In this document: in pieces, positions 1-9,166 of the stretch
Position numbering within the stretch: position 1 is the stretch's first letter
Layout of the letters: every line of letters starts with the position of its first letter
From: Hyphomicrobiales bacterium
Lineage (GTDB): Bacteria > Pseudomonadota > Alphaproteobacteria > Rhizobiales > Rhizobiaceae
NCBI GenBank assembly: GCA_011087605.1
Contig: JAALLE010000032.1
Span: 1 to 40,822, forward strand
Direction of reading: 5' to 3'
Length of the DNA: 40,822 bases
The notes under the pieces: model-generated
The model's input: the letters and a program-made list of their open reading frames with translations, nothing else
The model's database searches: none
What the model was told of the DNA's origin: nothing
Made by a program: the position numbers and the translations under genes

Positions 1-2
1 CC

Positions 3-53
3 GTCTGATGGGCCGTCTATAAAAGCATCAGGTTGGGGTAGCTGGGTAGTTAC
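3..53. repeat. Left copy of the 51-bp terminal inverted repeat (possible IS66-type end)
   Basis: Bases 3-53 are the exact reverse complement of 40772-40822. Read inward from the gene side, the element starts GTAACTACCCAGCTACCCCA. The terminal GTAA and moderately GC-rich end resemble IS66-family insertion-sequence ends, as I remember that family. No transposase is inside the window, so the family is a guess. The repeat stops 12 bases before the deacetylase stop codon. The two bases at 1-2 extend it slightly beyond the right copy. The bases beside the two copies (54-61 and 40764-40771) do not match, so this is not a single insertion with a target duplication. Confidence 0.7.
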
Positions 54-65
54 TCTTAGGCAAAA

Positions 66-971
66 TCACTTCTCTGTCTCATGAATGCTGACGGGGAACA
101 CCCAGGCTGCCAGTTCAGCATGGGTTGGAAACCAGACATTTCCCTGGGCGCGGGCGTGCTGGATGAGCTGTTCGAGAATCCAGATGCGAGAGCGGTACCC
201 GATCACAAATGGATGCATCACCAACTGACACAATCCACCCTCGGCATATGCACCATCAAATTCGCGGCGGAATATGTCGAATACGGCCTCCGGCGGGGTC
301 CAGGGCCGGGTTGGTGGCTCGCGGTTGAACAGCAGATAGACCGCGTCATCACGCACCCAGTCGACCGGAATTTCAACTACACCCGTTGACTTGCCTTTCG
401 ACAGAAGTTCGTAGCAACTGTCATCCGCCATCATTGAACTGTCATAGGCAAACCCAAGTTCGGCAACCAGTTCAACCGTGTGGGCGCTCAGATCCCAATT
501 GGCGGCGCGGTGTCCGACGGGTTCATCGCCGGTCATCTCGCGCAGCGCGTCCCGGGCCCGCAACATCAGGTCTGCTTCCACGTCGCGGGAGAGCAGAGAG
601 GTGTTTTCGTGGATCCATCCGTGGACACCGATTTCGTGACCGGCATCGGTGATGGGTTTCAGGGCATTCGGCTCTATCAGACCTGCAACTGCCGGGACGA
701 AGAAACTGGCATTGACGTCATGTCTGGCAAGCGTATCCAGGATGCGCGGCACGCCGGTTCTGCGGCCAAATTCGCCCCAGGCCATTCGCCCGATCGCGGC
801 TCGTCCCGTCCCCATTTCAAAAGTTTCGTGATCACAGTCGAAGGACAACGCAAACGCACAGCGCGCACCGTTTGGCCATCGCTTGGGTTTTAGCGGCTTG
901 CCCGCGCGTACGCGGTTTACGTCAGCGCGCCATTCGACTTCCTGTGTCTCCCATGGTCGATCCCGGTTCAT
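66..971 (-). CDS. Polysaccharide deacetylase family protein (PuuE/allantoinase-like)
   Basis: The 301-residue protein has the NodB/CE4-like fold signature of the PuuE group. An SFDCDHET segment (Asp45, Asp47) replaces the classical TFDDGP. The H-x3-H motif is His117 and His121 in EIGVHGWIH. Enzymes of this group hydrolyse C-N bonds of N-acyl or cyclic ureide substrates in the cytoplasm, and no signal peptide is visible. It is the last gene of the operon starting at 9013, and its ATG overlaps the aminotransferase stop as ATGA. A deamidase or deacylase step on the imported compound fits the context, but the substrate is unknown. The gene ends just inside the terminal repeat and appears complete. 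Confidence 0.8.
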   Translation of the reverse strand: MNRDRPWETQEVEWRADVNRVRAGKPLKPKRWPNGARCAFALSFDCDHETFEMGTGRAAIGRMAWGEFGRRTGVPRILDTLARHDVNASFFVPAVAGLIEPNALKPITDAGHEIGVHGWIHENTSLLSRDVEADLMLRARDALREMTGDEPVGHRAANWDLSAHTVELVAELGFAYDSSMMADDSCYELLSKGKSTGVVEIPVDWVRDDAVYLLFNREPPTRPWTPPEAVFDIFRREFDGAYAEGGLCQLVMHPFVIGYRSRIWILEQLIQHARAQGNVWFPTHAELAAWVFPVSIHETEK

Positions 972-2350
972 GATCCCAAGACCTCGTAAAGCGCATCCTT
1001 TAATCCCCTTGCAACAATATCGATCTCGTCGCGGGTGATCGACAAGGGCGGTGCGAAACCCATGATATCGCCTTCCGGCATGGCGCGTGAAATGACGCCA
1101 TGGCGGAGCATGGCTTCGGAAACTTTGGGAGCGACACTCATGGTTGGGAAGAATTTGCCAGTGGACGGGTCGTCCATTAATTCTACGGCTGCCAACAGCC
1201 CGTCACCGCGAACCTCCGCGACGTTGGGATGGTCACCAACCGCCTGCTGCAGACTTTGCTTGAGGAAGGGTCCATTTTCGGCGGCTTGGGCTAAGAGACC
1301 AAGTTCGTCGATCAAAGTCAGCGTTGCTACGCCTGCAGCGGCAGACACGGGGTGGGCGGAATAGGTCCAACCGTGGCACAGAACGCCATACTCGTCGGTT
1401 CCCTGGCTCAAAACCTCGACCACACGGTCTGACAGGATTGAGCCAGAAAGAGGAGCATAGGCAGATGTCAGGCCTTTTGCGATGGTCATGAAGTCCGGCT
1501 TGATCCCATAATAAGTTGACCCGAACATTTCACCCATACGGCCAAATCCGGTCACCACTTCGTCGGCAATGAGAAGGATATGATGCCGGTTCAGAACTTC
1601 CTGGACGCGACCCCAGTAACCGGCAGGGGGAGGCAGGATACCGCCGGTGCCCATCATCGGTTCGCCGATGAATGCGGCAATCGTTTCTGGGCCTTCCTGC
1701 TCAATCATTTCTTCAAGCTTGAGGATCAAATGATCAACATAGTCCGCCTCGGTCATATCCGCGTCTGGTCGGCGCAGGTAGTAGGGGGCTTCTGTGTGCA
1801 AAAAATCGGGCAACGGCAGGTGGAAGCGGGCGTGATATCCGGCAAGGCCGGTGAGGGATCCCGAAACAAGGCCTGACCCGTGATAACCGCGCCAGCGGCT
1901 GATGATCTTCTTTCTTTGGGGTTCGCCGCGCAGGATATGGTAATGCCAGGCGAATTTGACATTGCTCTCATTCGCATCGGACCTGGATAGCCCGAAATAG
2001 ACCCGGGCCATGTGGTCTGGTGCCCGATCCATGACCATCTTGGCCAGTCGAATCGCCGGTTCGTTGCCATGACCTGCAAAGCTGTGAAAAAACGCCAGCT
2101 TGTTAGCCTGTTCGCTCATCGCATCTGCGATTTCGGTTCGGCCATAGCCAGCGTTTACGCAATAAAGCGCAGCAAAAGCATCGAGCAGACGATTGCCGTC
2201 GCGGTCCGTGACATAAACGCCCTCGCCACCGTCAATGATACGTCCCGGCGTATCGCCGCGGGAATGGTTTGCCAGATGCGTGGTGGGGTGCATCAGGCTG
2301 CTGCGATCCCAGTCCGCGAGTTCGTCGTTGATGGGGGTATCCAGGGTCAA
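968..2350 (-). CDS. Class III pyridoxal-phosphate aminotransferase
   Basis: The 460-residue protein has the full class III (omega) aminotransferase layout. Asp263 in [13 protein letters not shown] should bind the PLP pyridine nitrogen, and Lys292 in MTIAKGL should form the Schiff base. The usual GSEAND-like cofactor-phosphate motif reads SRSDANESN (122-130). The family moves an amino group from an omega-amine or amino acid to pyruvate or another keto acid. The start is a TTG at 2350 overlapping the upstream SDR stop (TTGA). The Shine-Dalgarno is weak, so coupling to the preceding gene is likely. Met20 (2293) is an alternative but would trim conserved N-terminal sequence. The substrate cannot be assigned. 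Confidence 0.85.
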   Translation of the reverse strand: MTLDTPINDELADWDRSSLMHPTTHLANHSRGDTPGRIIDGGEGVYVTDRDGNRLLDAFAALYCVNAGYGRTEIADAMSEQANKLAFFHSFAGHGNEPAIRLAKMVMDRAPDHMARVYFGLSRSDANESNVKFAWHYHILRGEPQRKKIISRWRGYHGSGLVSGSLTGLAGYHARFHLPLPDFLHTEAPYYLRRPDADMTEADYVDHLILKLEEMIEQEGPETIAAFIGEPMMGTGGILPPPAGYWGRVQEVLNRHHILLIADEVVTGFGRMGEMFGSTYYGIKPDFMTIAKGLTSAYAPLSGSILSDRVVEVLSQGTDEYGVLCHGWTYSAHPVSAAAGVATLTLIDELGLLAQAAENGPFLKQSLQQAVGDHPNVAEVRGDGLLAAVELMDDPSTGKFFPTMSVAPKVSEAMLRHGVISRAMPEGDIMGFAPPLSITRDEIDIVARGLKDALYEVLGS

Positions 2351-3048
2351 ATCACAGTTTCCAATCGAGTGTTCGCGATGAGTTCGGGGACGCTTGCCTG
2401 ATTGGGCAATGCCAGTATGAAAGCGACCATGTCAGCGACAGTTTCGGGTGTCAGGCGGTCGGCTTTTGGCGTCACACCCGGAAGGTCGGCTAACAGTTCC
2501 GTGTCTATGGCTCCCGGGCAAATTGCCGTTGCGCGCACTCCATCGTCCCAACCGGCGTGACGAACCGCTTGTGTCATGGCCAAAAGCGCATGCTTGGTCA
2601 TCGAGTAGCCGATCGACGTTCCATCCCGATACCTCTTGGCGTCGGTTGATGCGATGTTGATAACGCGCCCCCGACCGCAGGCTTTCAAATGAGGAAGCGC
2701 GAGGCGGATCAGGCGATACGGGGCCTTGACGTTGATTGCCCATAGGTCATCAAGATCCTCTTCGGAACCCTGATCAAAATCCACCATGCGCAGGATACCT
2801 GCATTATTGACCAGCGCATTAAGTTTGCCGAAGTGGTCAATGGTTGCTTGAACCCAGGTTTCGGCGCTGGCCGGGTCTGTTGCGTCGAAATGGCTGACCA
2901 GCAATCGATCCGGATTCACCTTGAACTGTTCTGCTTGCGCGACGTCGCGAAGGCCCAATGACAAAGTCCACCCGTCGGACAAAAGTTTGTCGGTGATGGC
3001 AGCGCCAAGTCCGCGACCGGCACCTGATACCATCGCGACACGGTCCAT
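2347..3048 (-). CDS. SDR-family NAD(P)-dependent oxidoreductase
   Basis: This is a 233-residue classical short-chain dehydrogenase. The nucleotide-binding motif SGAGRGLG is at residues 8-15 and NNAG at 81-84. The catalytic set is Ser134, Tyr148 and Lys152 (YSMTK). I chose the ATG at 3048 because it overlaps the stop of the upstream SDR (TGATG) and begins directly with the Rossmann strand; a longer frame to 3123 adds only 25 unrelated residues. It probably oxidises or reduces a hydroxyl or keto group of the intermediate handled by this operon. Its partner upstream is an SDR with a degenerate active site. Confidence 0.85.
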   Translation of the reverse strand: MDRVAMVSGAGRGLGAAITDKLLSDGWTLSLGLRDVAQAEQFKVNPDRLLVSHFDATDPASAETWVQATIDHFGKLNALVNNAGILRMVDFDQGSEEDLDDLWAINVKAPYRLIRLALPHLKACGRGRVINIASTDAKRYRDGTSIGYSMTKHALLAMTQAVRHAGWDDGVRATAICPGAIDTELLADLPGVTPKADRLTPETVADMVAFILALPNQASVPELIANTRLETVI

Positions 3049-3830
3049 CAGAACAGTCCCTGGTAGACACCACCGTCGTTGACGATGTTCTGGCCAGACA
3101 TGAAGCCGGCCTGTGCAGAACACAGGAATGCGATCAGATCACCGCATTCCTTGGGATCGGCAAATCGGCCAGCGGGGCAGTTGTCTTTGCGATCCTGAAC
3201 GATCGCCTCATAGGTGGTGTTGCCGCGCTTTGCATGGCCATGAAGGTTGGTATGCAGAGCATCGGTATCGAAAAGACCGGGGCAAATGGTGTTGATAGTG
3301 ACATTGTGTCCAATCAGATCACGCACCATTGCAGCAGTTGCGCCCGACAAAGCAAGGCGAGCCGCGTGGCTGTGCGCAAATCCGAGTTGCGGAAACTTGA
3401 TAAAGCTTACCGACATGTTGACGATGCGGCCAAACTCGCGCTGTTTCATGCCAGGGGCAACGGCCTGCATCATTTCGATCGACGACAGGAAGTGCACCTC
3501 AAGCCAATACCTCCAATCGTCTGGCGTAATGTCTTCCCACGGTGTGGGGACTTGTCGGACGCCTGGATTGGAGACCAGAATATCAACCTGTCCGGCCGCT
3601 TGGAGGATTTCAGCCCGGCCTTTTGCATCAGTGAAATCCGCTGCGATTGGCGTGACTTCGACACCGGTTTCTGCCCGAATCTTGTCAGCAGCTTCCTTCA
3701 GAGGTGCCTCGGTGCGGGCATTCATCGTCACATGGACGCCTTCCCCCGCCAGGGAACGTGCAGTTGCATACCCAAGTCCGCGGCTCGCCGCTGTCACAAC
3801 AGCGCGTTTTCCTTTCAGTCCAAGATCCAT
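3048..3830 (-). CDS. Atypical SDR-family protein lacking the Tyr-x-x-x-Lys motif
   Basis: The 260-residue protein has an SDR fold with TAASRGLG at 13-20. Where classical members have NNAG it has SNPG (87-90). Where they have Tyr-x-x-x-Lys it reads HSHAARLALSG (153-163), aligning as Ser154 and Arg158. Ser140/Ser142 remain. Such SDRs exist as a subgroup, so it may be a working enzyme with altered chemistry or a non-catalytic partner. The ATG at 3830 has AAGGG eight bases upstream; an in-frame TTG at 3851 is less likely. It lies 32 bp downstream of the lyase gene and overlaps the next SDR by one base. Confidence 0.8.
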   Translation of the reverse strand: MDLGLKGKRAVVTAASRGLGYATARSLAGEGVHVTMNARTEAPLKEAADKIRAETGVEVTPIAADFTDAKGRAEILQAAGQVDILVSNPGVRQVPTPWEDITPDDWRYWLEVHFLSSIEMMQAVAPGMKQREFGRIVNMSVSFIKFPQLGFAHSHAARLALSGATAAMVRDLIGHNVTINTICPGLFDTDALHTNLHGHAKRGNTTYEAIVQDRKDNCPAGRFADPKECGDLIAFLCSAQAGFMSGQNIVNDGGVYQGLF

Positions 3831-3862
3831 TCCGGTGTCCCTTCGATCCAAGTTGTTTGTTT

Positions 3863-4774
3863 CTAAACGGGTTCTACGCCCAATTTTTTGAGCTCTGCAA
3901 TCAAGCTTGTCAAAGGCGCATCTTCCAAGTCGCGGTAGGGCGGCCGCATATGGCCACCACCAGGTACTTTAAAGTGATTCATTGCAGCCTTGGTTGCCGG
4001 ATAAAGGGTTCGCCCACCCGTGGTGAAAATTTCGGTAAGCACAATTCCGGTTTGTTGCAGGGCCCAGGCGGTTTCCAGTTCTCCGGCCTGTGTTTTATGC
4101 CACAAATCAAGACAGCCTGGTGCCCAGACATTTGGAAAACAGTCAATTAGCCCATCGGCTCCGGCCAAGGTGGCGGGTACGCCAAATATCGATGATGGGC
4201 CGCAGAACACACGGAGACGATCTTTCACCCGGTTCAGCGTTGCCTGAAAGTTGTTCCAGTCGCCGCTCGATTCCTTGATTGCGACAACCATATCCAGATC
4301 CGCAAGATGGTCTGCCGCAAAGGGTGTGATGGCGTTTCCTGCATTGCCGGGAATATTGTACAAGACGATTGGCAGGGCAGAGCGCTCAGCAATTGCCTCA
4401 AAATGAGTTATGAGCTCGGATTCGGTAACGCGCGCGAAGTAGGGTGGCATCACCAAAGCTCCATCGGCACCGGCTTCCTTGGCGGCAAATGTCTGTTCCA
4501 CAACTTCAGATTCGTTTATGCTGCCGGTTCCGATGATTGCCGGTCCACGACCCCTACAGGCGTCTGCAGCGAGTTTTGCCAGCCGGGCACGTTCATCAAG
4601 CGAGAGCGCCCAGAATTCCCCGGTACATCCAGCTGCAACCATGCCGGTTGCACCGGCAGCAAAAAGACGCTCGATGTTGGTGACAAAGCCCTCCTCGTCG
4701 ATCGACAAATCAGAATTAAAGGGTGTCGTGGTTGCGGGCATGGGCCCGGACCAATCGATGGAATTGCGGTTCAA
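3863..4774 (-). CDS. DHDPS/N-acetylneuraminate lyase family protein
   Basis: This 303-residue class I aldolase-type (beta/alpha)8 barrel has the Schiff-base lysine Lys167 in VVAIKESSGD and the catalytic tyrosine Tyr139 in VLYNIPG. The carboxylate-binding loop reads GCTGEF (49-54), with Cys replacing the first Thr of GTTGE. The family makes or cleaves C-C bonds, or dehydrates 2-keto acids. The start is a TTG at 4774 with an excellent Shine-Dalgarno (AAGGAGG, seven-base spacer), and it overlaps the ATPase stop as TTGA. In a sugar-type transporter operon a 2-keto-3-deoxy acid aldolase or dehydratase role is plausible, but the substrate is not determined. Confidence 0.85.
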   Translation of the reverse strand: MNRNSIDWSGPMPATTTPFNSDLSIDEEGFVTNIERLFAAGATGMVAAGCTGEFWALSLDERARLAKLAADACRGRGPAIIGTGSINESEVVEQTFAAKEAGADGALVMPPYFARVTESELITHFEAIAERSALPIVLYNIPGNAGNAITPFAADHLADLDMVVAIKESSGDWNNFQATLNRVKDRLRVFCGPSSIFGVPATLAGADGLIDCFPNVWAPGCLDLWHKTQAGELETAWALQQTGIVLTEIFTTGGRTLYPATKAAMNHFKVPGGGHMRPPYRDLEDAPLTSLIAELKKLGVEPV

Positions 4775-5904
4775 GATGTCGCCTCCTTCAGTGCTGATTG
4801 ACTTTTTGCCGGTCCATCGGATGTGGCGGCGGCCTTGTTCAGTCTTTTGCCGGTCGCGCCTTCAGCAAAGAAGTGCGCTTTGTTGGCGTCGATGCTGAGC
4901 TTGATGGTTTCGCCCGCCCGCACAGGTTGATCCGGGTTGGTGCGGCCGGTCATGCGCAGTCCGTCTCCGACACGCGCCACAACAATGTTTTCATGGCCGG
5001 TTTGTTCGACGAGTTGCACGACGCCCTCTATCGGTCCGGTTCCAATGCTGAGGCCTTCAGGCCGAATTCCCATTGCCGCAGCACCCGACTGCGCGTCGGG
5101 GCCAAGATTTGGGGCATCGACAGAAAAACCCTGAGACTGGAAAATCCAGCGTCCATTTTCCTGCAGCAGTTCTCCATCAACAATGTTCATGCCGGGCGTG
5201 CCAATGAAACTCGCCACAAAGCGGTTTGCGGGTTCTCTATAGACGACCTGCGGTGGTGCAAATTGTTGTAATTTGCCACTTTCCATAACGGCGATCCGGT
5301 CTGACATCGTCATCGCTTCAAGCTGGTCGTGCGTCACATAAACCATCGTGCGACCAAGTCTCTGGTGCAATTCGATCAACTCAGCACGCATATAGCCTCG
5401 CAGCTTGGCATCGAGGTTCGACAATGGCTCGTCCAGAAGAAATACCTTGGGATCACGCACCAGGGCTCGCCCAAGGGCAACGCGTTGTTGTTGCCCGCCC
5501 GATAGTTCCCTGGGCTTGCGATTGAGCAACGGGGTCAGCTGCAGCATTTCAGCGGTTTTGGCAACCATTGCCGTGCGCTCGGCTTTCGCAACGCCCCGTT
5601 TTTTCAACGGATACGCAATGTTCTGACCAACCGACATGTGGGGATAAAGCGCGTAGGATTGGAAAACCATCGCAATGTCGCGCTGACCCGGGGCCAGGTC
5701 GTTGACCATCCGATCGCCAATCCGGATTTCGCCTCCGCTGGGAAACTCCAGCCCGGCCAACATACGCAGCGTTGTCGTCTTGCCACATCCCGAGGGTCCC
5801 AGCAGCGAAACAAATTCTCCCTGGCGGATGTCCAAATTCAAGCCGTCGACGGCAGTAAAGGTTCCGAAAACCTTGTTTACATTTGATAGAACGACATCGG
5901 CCAT
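4771..5904 (-). CDS. CUT1-type ABC transporter ATP-binding protein (UgpC/MalK-like)
   Basis: The 377-residue ATPase carries Walker A GPSGCGKT (36-43), signature LSGGQQQR (134-141), Walker B VFLLDEP (154-160) and the H-loop His192. A C-terminal extension of about 140 residues forms the MalK-type OB/TOBE regulatory domain (around 240-350). It energises the two permeases encoded just upstream, which import a carbohydrate or related polyol from the periplasm. AAGGA precedes the ATG at 5904 by six bases, and only a few bases separate it from the permease gene. The tail after residue 350 is low-complexity and Ala/Ser/Lys-rich. Confidence 0.92.
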   Translation of the reverse strand: MADVVLSNVNKVFGTFTAVDGLNLDIRQGEFVSLLGPSGCGKTTTLRMLAGLEFPSGGEIRIGDRMVNDLAPGQRDIAMVFQSYALYPHMSVGQNIAYPLKKRGVAKAERTAMVAKTAEMLQLTPLLNRKPRELSGGQQQRVALGRALVRDPKVFLLDEPLSNLDAKLRGYMRAELIELHQRLGRTMVYVTHDQLEAMTMSDRIAVMESGKLQQFAPPQVVYREPANRFVASFIGTPGMNIVDGELLQENGRWIFQSQGFSVDAPNLGPDAQSGAAAMGIRPEGLSIGTGPIEGVVQLVEQTGHENIVVARVGDGLRMTGRTNPDQPVRAGETIKLSIDANKAHFFAEGATGKRLNKAAATSDGPAKSQSALKEATS

Positions 5905-5907
5905 CTT

Positions 5908-6729
5908 CTATCCTTTCACACCGCCCGCACCGAAGCCGCGGGTCAGATAGCTTTGCAAGAAAGCAAAAACAATAATCAACGGGACGCTCATCATGACCGA
6001 CGCGGCCATCAGCAGCGACCACTCGATATTGAACGACGAAATCAGCATGTTCATGACGCCCGTCGTCAGCGGTCGGGATTCGTCGGAATTTACGAGGACG
6101 AGCGCGTAGAGATATTCGTTCCATGACAGAATGAAGGTGAATAAAGCCGTCGAAATAATGCCCGGCAGAAGCTGAGGCAGTATCACGTCTTTAAAGGCAC
6201 CAAGGCGTGTTGCGCCATCAACCAGTGCAGCAGATTCCAGATCTTCCGGAATGCCGGCCATAAACGACCGCAACAACCACAACGCATAGGGCAGGGCGAA
6301 AGTTGTATAGGCAATAACCAGTGAGGTGATGGTGTTGGACAGACCGAGTTCCACCAGCATCAAATAGAGCGGCAGGATCAGCACAACAGACGGCAACAAA
6401 TAGGTGAAGAGGACCAGAAACGCCAAGGTCTCGCGTCCCCTGTATCGAAACCGCACCAGACTGTAAGCGCCAATTGTTGCGATTGTGACGACCACGAATG
6501 TTGTAGCTGTCGACAGGATGACGGAGTTCCAAAAATATCCCAGAAAATTCGTATCGCTGAGCAGCCTCCAGTAATGCTCAAATGTCACCGTTTCAGGCAG
6601 CATGGAAGGCGGCCTGCGAAACAGTTCAAACTGCGGCTTCACCGAAGTGACCAGCATCCAGAAGAGCGGGAATGCCACCATCAAAACCACCATCCAGGCA
6701 AAGATGTTGAAGAGGATTTTTCTGGCCAT
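5908..6729 (-). CDS. CUT1 ABC transporter permease (MalG-like)
   Basis: This 273-residue inner-membrane protein has about six hydrophobic helices, starting with one right at the N-terminus. The cytoplasmic EAA loop reads ESAALVDGATRLGAFKDVILP, the contact for the ATPase. The C-terminus ends in the typical SYLTRGFGAGGVKG type of tail. The preferred start is the ATG at 6729, since GAGGA lies six bases upstream and it overlaps the upstream stop as TGATG; a GTG one codon earlier is possible. It should pair with the neighbouring MalF-like permease. Confidence 0.9.
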   Translation of the reverse strand: MARKILFNIFAWMVVLMVAFPLFWMLVTSVKPQFELFRRPPSMLPETVTFEHYWRLLSDTNFLGYFWNSVILSTATTFVVVTIATIGAYSLVRFRYRGRETLAFLVLFTYLLPSVVLILPLYLMLVELGLSNTITSLVIAYTTFALPYALWLLRSFMAGIPEDLESAALVDGATRLGAFKDVILPQLLPGIISTALFTFILSWNEYLYALVLVNSDESRPLTTGVMNMLISSFNIEWSLLMAASVMMSVPLIIVFAFLQSYLTRGFGAGGVKG

Positions 6730-7625
6730 CACGATTCCTCTGACCGGGTTCGGCGAATATAGACCAGCATGAAGCCAAGCATGATCAGCATCATGATCAC
6801 AGCGTAAGCCGATGCCATTCCCATCTGGTTCAGCGCAAAGGCTTCCTTGTAGACGAGCAGTGGCAGGGTCTGGGTTGACGTGACAGGCCCACCTCCGGTC
6901 AGCAGGAAGATCAGATCGAATTCCTTAAAGTCCCAAATGGCGCGCAACATTATGATGACGACGAGCACTTCGCGAAGTTGGGGTAATGTGATGTCAAAAA
7001 ACCGTGCTATTGGCCCGGCGCCGTCAATTTTGGCGGCCTCGTAAAGCTGATCCGGGATCGACTGCAGTCGCGCCAATACGGCGATCACAACAAATGGAAA
7101 ATACTTCCATGCGCCGACAAGTATCACCGAGATCATCGCGTTGGGCATGGATCCCAGATAGTCGATCGGCCAATCGATGAGCCCGGCGGTTATCATCAGA
7201 TGGTTCAATATGCCGTAAAGATCGTTAAACAGCCATTTCCACACCAGAACCGCAACCACGGTCGAAATAAAATAGGGAAACAGGATCAGCGAGCGGGCAA
7301 GACTTCGAAACCATATATTTTGATGAAGCACCAGCGCCATTCCAACACCAAATATGATCTGCAGCGAAAGGGTTCCGACAGTCCAGATCAGGTTGGCTCT
7401 TAGGGATGTCCAGAATTCGCCTTTGGAGAGCAGAACCCGGTAATTGTCGAGGCCGACCCACGAGCCCTCCAGCGTCGGTGTAAAAATCTTGAAAAGCGAC
7501 AAATAAACAGCGGAAATCAAAGGATAGACAATGACCGCGCAGAACACCAATACGGTCGGCGCGATCAAAAAAAGGCCGAGCATGGAATACCGGCGCTCCA
7601 GGAGTGTCTGTTGTTGCTTTGCCAT
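6729..7625 (-). CDS. CUT1 ABC transporter permease (MalF-like)
   Basis: About 298 residues with six predicted membrane helices and the EAA motif YEAAKIDGAGPIARFFDITLPQ. Its length and N-terminal region (SMLGLFLIAPTVLVF) are typical of sugar-type permeases that precede a MalG-like partner. The start is uncertain. ATG 7625 avoids reading through the stem-loop at 7641-7667; ATG 7637 and a GTG at 7670 are in frame. None has a strong Shine-Dalgarno, which may help keep permease levels below those of the binding protein. It lies directly downstream of the binding-protein gene in the operon. Confidence 0.88.
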   Translation of the reverse strand: MAKQQQTLLERRYSMLGLFLIAPTVLVFCAVIVYPLISAVYLSLFKIFTPTLEGSWVGLDNYRVLLSKGEFWTSLRANLIWTVGTLSLQIIFGVGMALVLHQNIWFRSLARSLILFPYFISTVVAVLVWKWLFNDLYGILNHLMITAGLIDWPIDYLGSMPNAMISVILVGAWKYFPFVVIAVLARLQSIPDQLYEAAKIDGAGPIARFFDITLPQLREVLVVIIMLRAIWDFKEFDLIFLLTGGGPVTSTQTLPLLVYKEAFALNQMGMASAYAVIMMLIMLGFMLVYIRRTRSEES

Positions 7626-7640
7626 GATGTGTCGCATTGA

Positions 7641-7667
7641 GTCGTGCCGCCTGTTTGGCGGCACGAC
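7641..7667 (-). promoter_or_regulatory. Stem-loop between binding-protein and permease genes
   Basis: A perfect 11-bp inverted repeat (GTCGTGCCGCC / GGCGGCACGAC) with a 5-nt loop lies 11 bases after the binding-protein stop codon. No T-run follows it on the minus strand. It therefore looks like an mRNA-stabilising or attenuating hairpin of the malE-malF type rather than a full terminator. Similar hairpins occupy the same place in the other two transporter operons. Confidence 0.75.
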
Positions 7668-7678
7668 CACCTATAGCG

Positions 7679-9013
7679 TTAGGATTTCATGATGTCTTCG
7701 ATAGCTTTCGAAGTCTCGCCGATTACCTGATCGGCATTCTCGCCGTTCAGCACCACGCGCTGCACCATGTCGGCAATTGCACCTGACCCAACGACCTTGC
7801 CTGCCTTGTCATTAGACGGGTGTTTGGCGCTCTCATAGCCCAGATTAAACCCACCAGCAGCGGCCTGAGACATCAGTTCAACTTCAGCAGGATACTTCTG
7901 AATAATCGCGTTGGACTGATATTTCGGGTTTTCGTTGATCGACTTCAGCACCGGCAAGACGTGACCCGGAGCAGCATGAAGCTGCTGGATATAGCCTTCA
8001 GGATTATAAAGGGATGCCGCAAATGCTTTGGCAACCGCGATATTTTTCGACTGTTTGGGAATAAAGACACTCGGGAAGTCGTTGAATGTCCATGTGGGTA
8101 TGTCTGCCGATTTGGTCGGATATGTAACGCAGGTAACACTATCTGCAATCGGTGGGTTTTGTGCATTAACGTTGCCCAAAACGCGACCGGTGTAGATGCC
8201 TGTTGCCGTTGCGCCGGAGACGAAGGCCGTGATGGCTTCGCCCCAACTGTAATTGGTCGCACCTGGCGGACAAAGCTCGCGCATTGACGCATAAAATTCC
8301 AATGCATCCCGGGTCGCCTGGGTGTCCAGTGCAACGTTGAGATCGGTATCGAAAACCTGGCCACCAGCCTGATGGATGACGCCAATGAAGATGAGCGTTG
8401 TCATCGAATTTCGACCATAAGGTAGCGGGGCACCGTAGATGCCGGCTTTTTGCATGGCCTGGCAGGCAGCACGCAATTCATCCCATGTTTTGGGCGCGTC
8501 AGAAATGCCCGCACCTTCCATCAGATCCTTGCGCAGCCAAAGCATGTTGGCGGCTGAATTACCAATGCCGGTTCCGACATAATTGCCGTCGGCCGCCTTG
8601 AATACTTCATTTGCACCTTCGTAATAATCGTCGGCACCAATGGCTTCAATTACGTCATTGAAAGGCTCTACAAGGCCGTTTGCATAATATGTCTGGATCG
8701 CAAAAGATGGCAGGTGAGTGACAATGTCTGGCACTTCTCCAGATGAGAACGCTGCTGCCAGCTGTGGTGCATAACCTTCATCGGACGTTGTTTCAAAAAC
8801 AACTTTTACCCCCGCATTTGCTGCTTCGAACGCCGCGATTTGCGCCTTATAGGCTGCAACCTGGGCCGGTGCGGCCTGTGGTGACCACCAACGTATCGTT
8901 GTTTCCTGGGCAGAAGCGCGTATCGGCATTGCGGCAACTGCCGTCGCGGCAGCAAGCCCCTGCAAGGCACCGCGGCGCGATATTCCTTGACTAAGCATTG
9001 ATGTATGTTTCAT
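7679..9013 (-). CDS. CUT1 extracellular solute-binding protein with Tat-type signal
   Basis: This 444-residue periplasmic binding protein of the MalE/UgpB type (SBP family 1) delivers substrate to the permeases downstream. The N-terminus has a twin-arginine-like signal, SRRGAL (12-17), a hydrophobic stretch and an ASA-QE cleavage site near residue 35. Folded export is therefore likely. The ATG at 9013 follows AAGGAGG with a seven-base spacer, so the in-frame extension to 9052 is rejected. It is the first gene of the left operon. An IclR-type operator pair lies 23 bases upstream of its start, at 9037-9072. Confidence 0.9.
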   Translation of the reverse strand: MKHTSMLSQGISRRGALQGLAAATAVAAMPIRASAQETTIRWWSPQAAPAQVAAYKAQIAAFEAANAGVKVVFETTSDEGYAPQLAAAFSSGEVPDIVTHLPSFAIQTYYANGLVEPFNDVIEAIGADDYYEGANEVFKAADGNYVGTGIGNSAANMLWLRKDLMEGAGISDAPKTWDELRAACQAMQKAGIYGAPLPYGRNSMTTLIFIGVIHQAGGQVFDTDLNVALDTQATRDALEFYASMRELCPPGATNYSWGEAITAFVSGATATGIYTGRVLGNVNAQNPPIADSVTCVTYPTKSADIPTWTFNDFPSVFIPKQSKNIAVAKAFAASLYNPEGYIQQLHAAPGHVLPVLKSINENPKYQSNAIIQKYPAEVELMSQAAAGGFNLGYESAKHPSNDKAGKVVGSGAIADMVQRVVLNGENADQVIGETSKAIEDIMKS

Positions 9014-9036
9014 TCGTAGTCCTCCTTGAGCGTAAA

Positions 9037-9072
9037 TGTTCACATAGCGCACTCTTGTTCAATAATGCATTT
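9037..9072. promoter_or_regulatory. IclR-type operator pair in the transporter/IclR intergenic region
   Basis: Two half-symmetric boxes start 19 bp apart: TGTTCACATAGCGCACT (9037-9053) and TGTTCAATAATGCATTT (9056-9072). The first matches the palindrome seen at four other places in this window; the second keeps the left arm TGTTC. The position, 23 bases before the binding-protein start and in the divergent region with the IclR gene, suits repression of both directions. Confidence 0.6.
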
Positions 9073-9166
9073 GCGCTTGTGAGTCACGCGAGAACGTGTT
9101 TTAGCCCAACGAATTCGTGTATCAGCGCCCGGGCGTCAATTGGATGCACAACATTTGGAACTTCAT

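Noticed and set aside
54-61. Target-site duplication flanking the terminal repeats
   Set aside because: The 8 bases beside the left copy (TCTTAGGC) and the right copy (AATGTTAG) do not match in either orientation.
81-893. Several plus-strand open frames opposite the deacetylase gene
   Set aside because: They lie antisense to a protein with clear family motifs, have no ribosome-binding site and no recognisable products.
7641-7667. The hairpin as a rho-independent terminator of the left operon
   Set aside because: No T-run follows on the transcribed strand and the genes on both sides belong to one transporter; an internal mRNA hairpin fits better.
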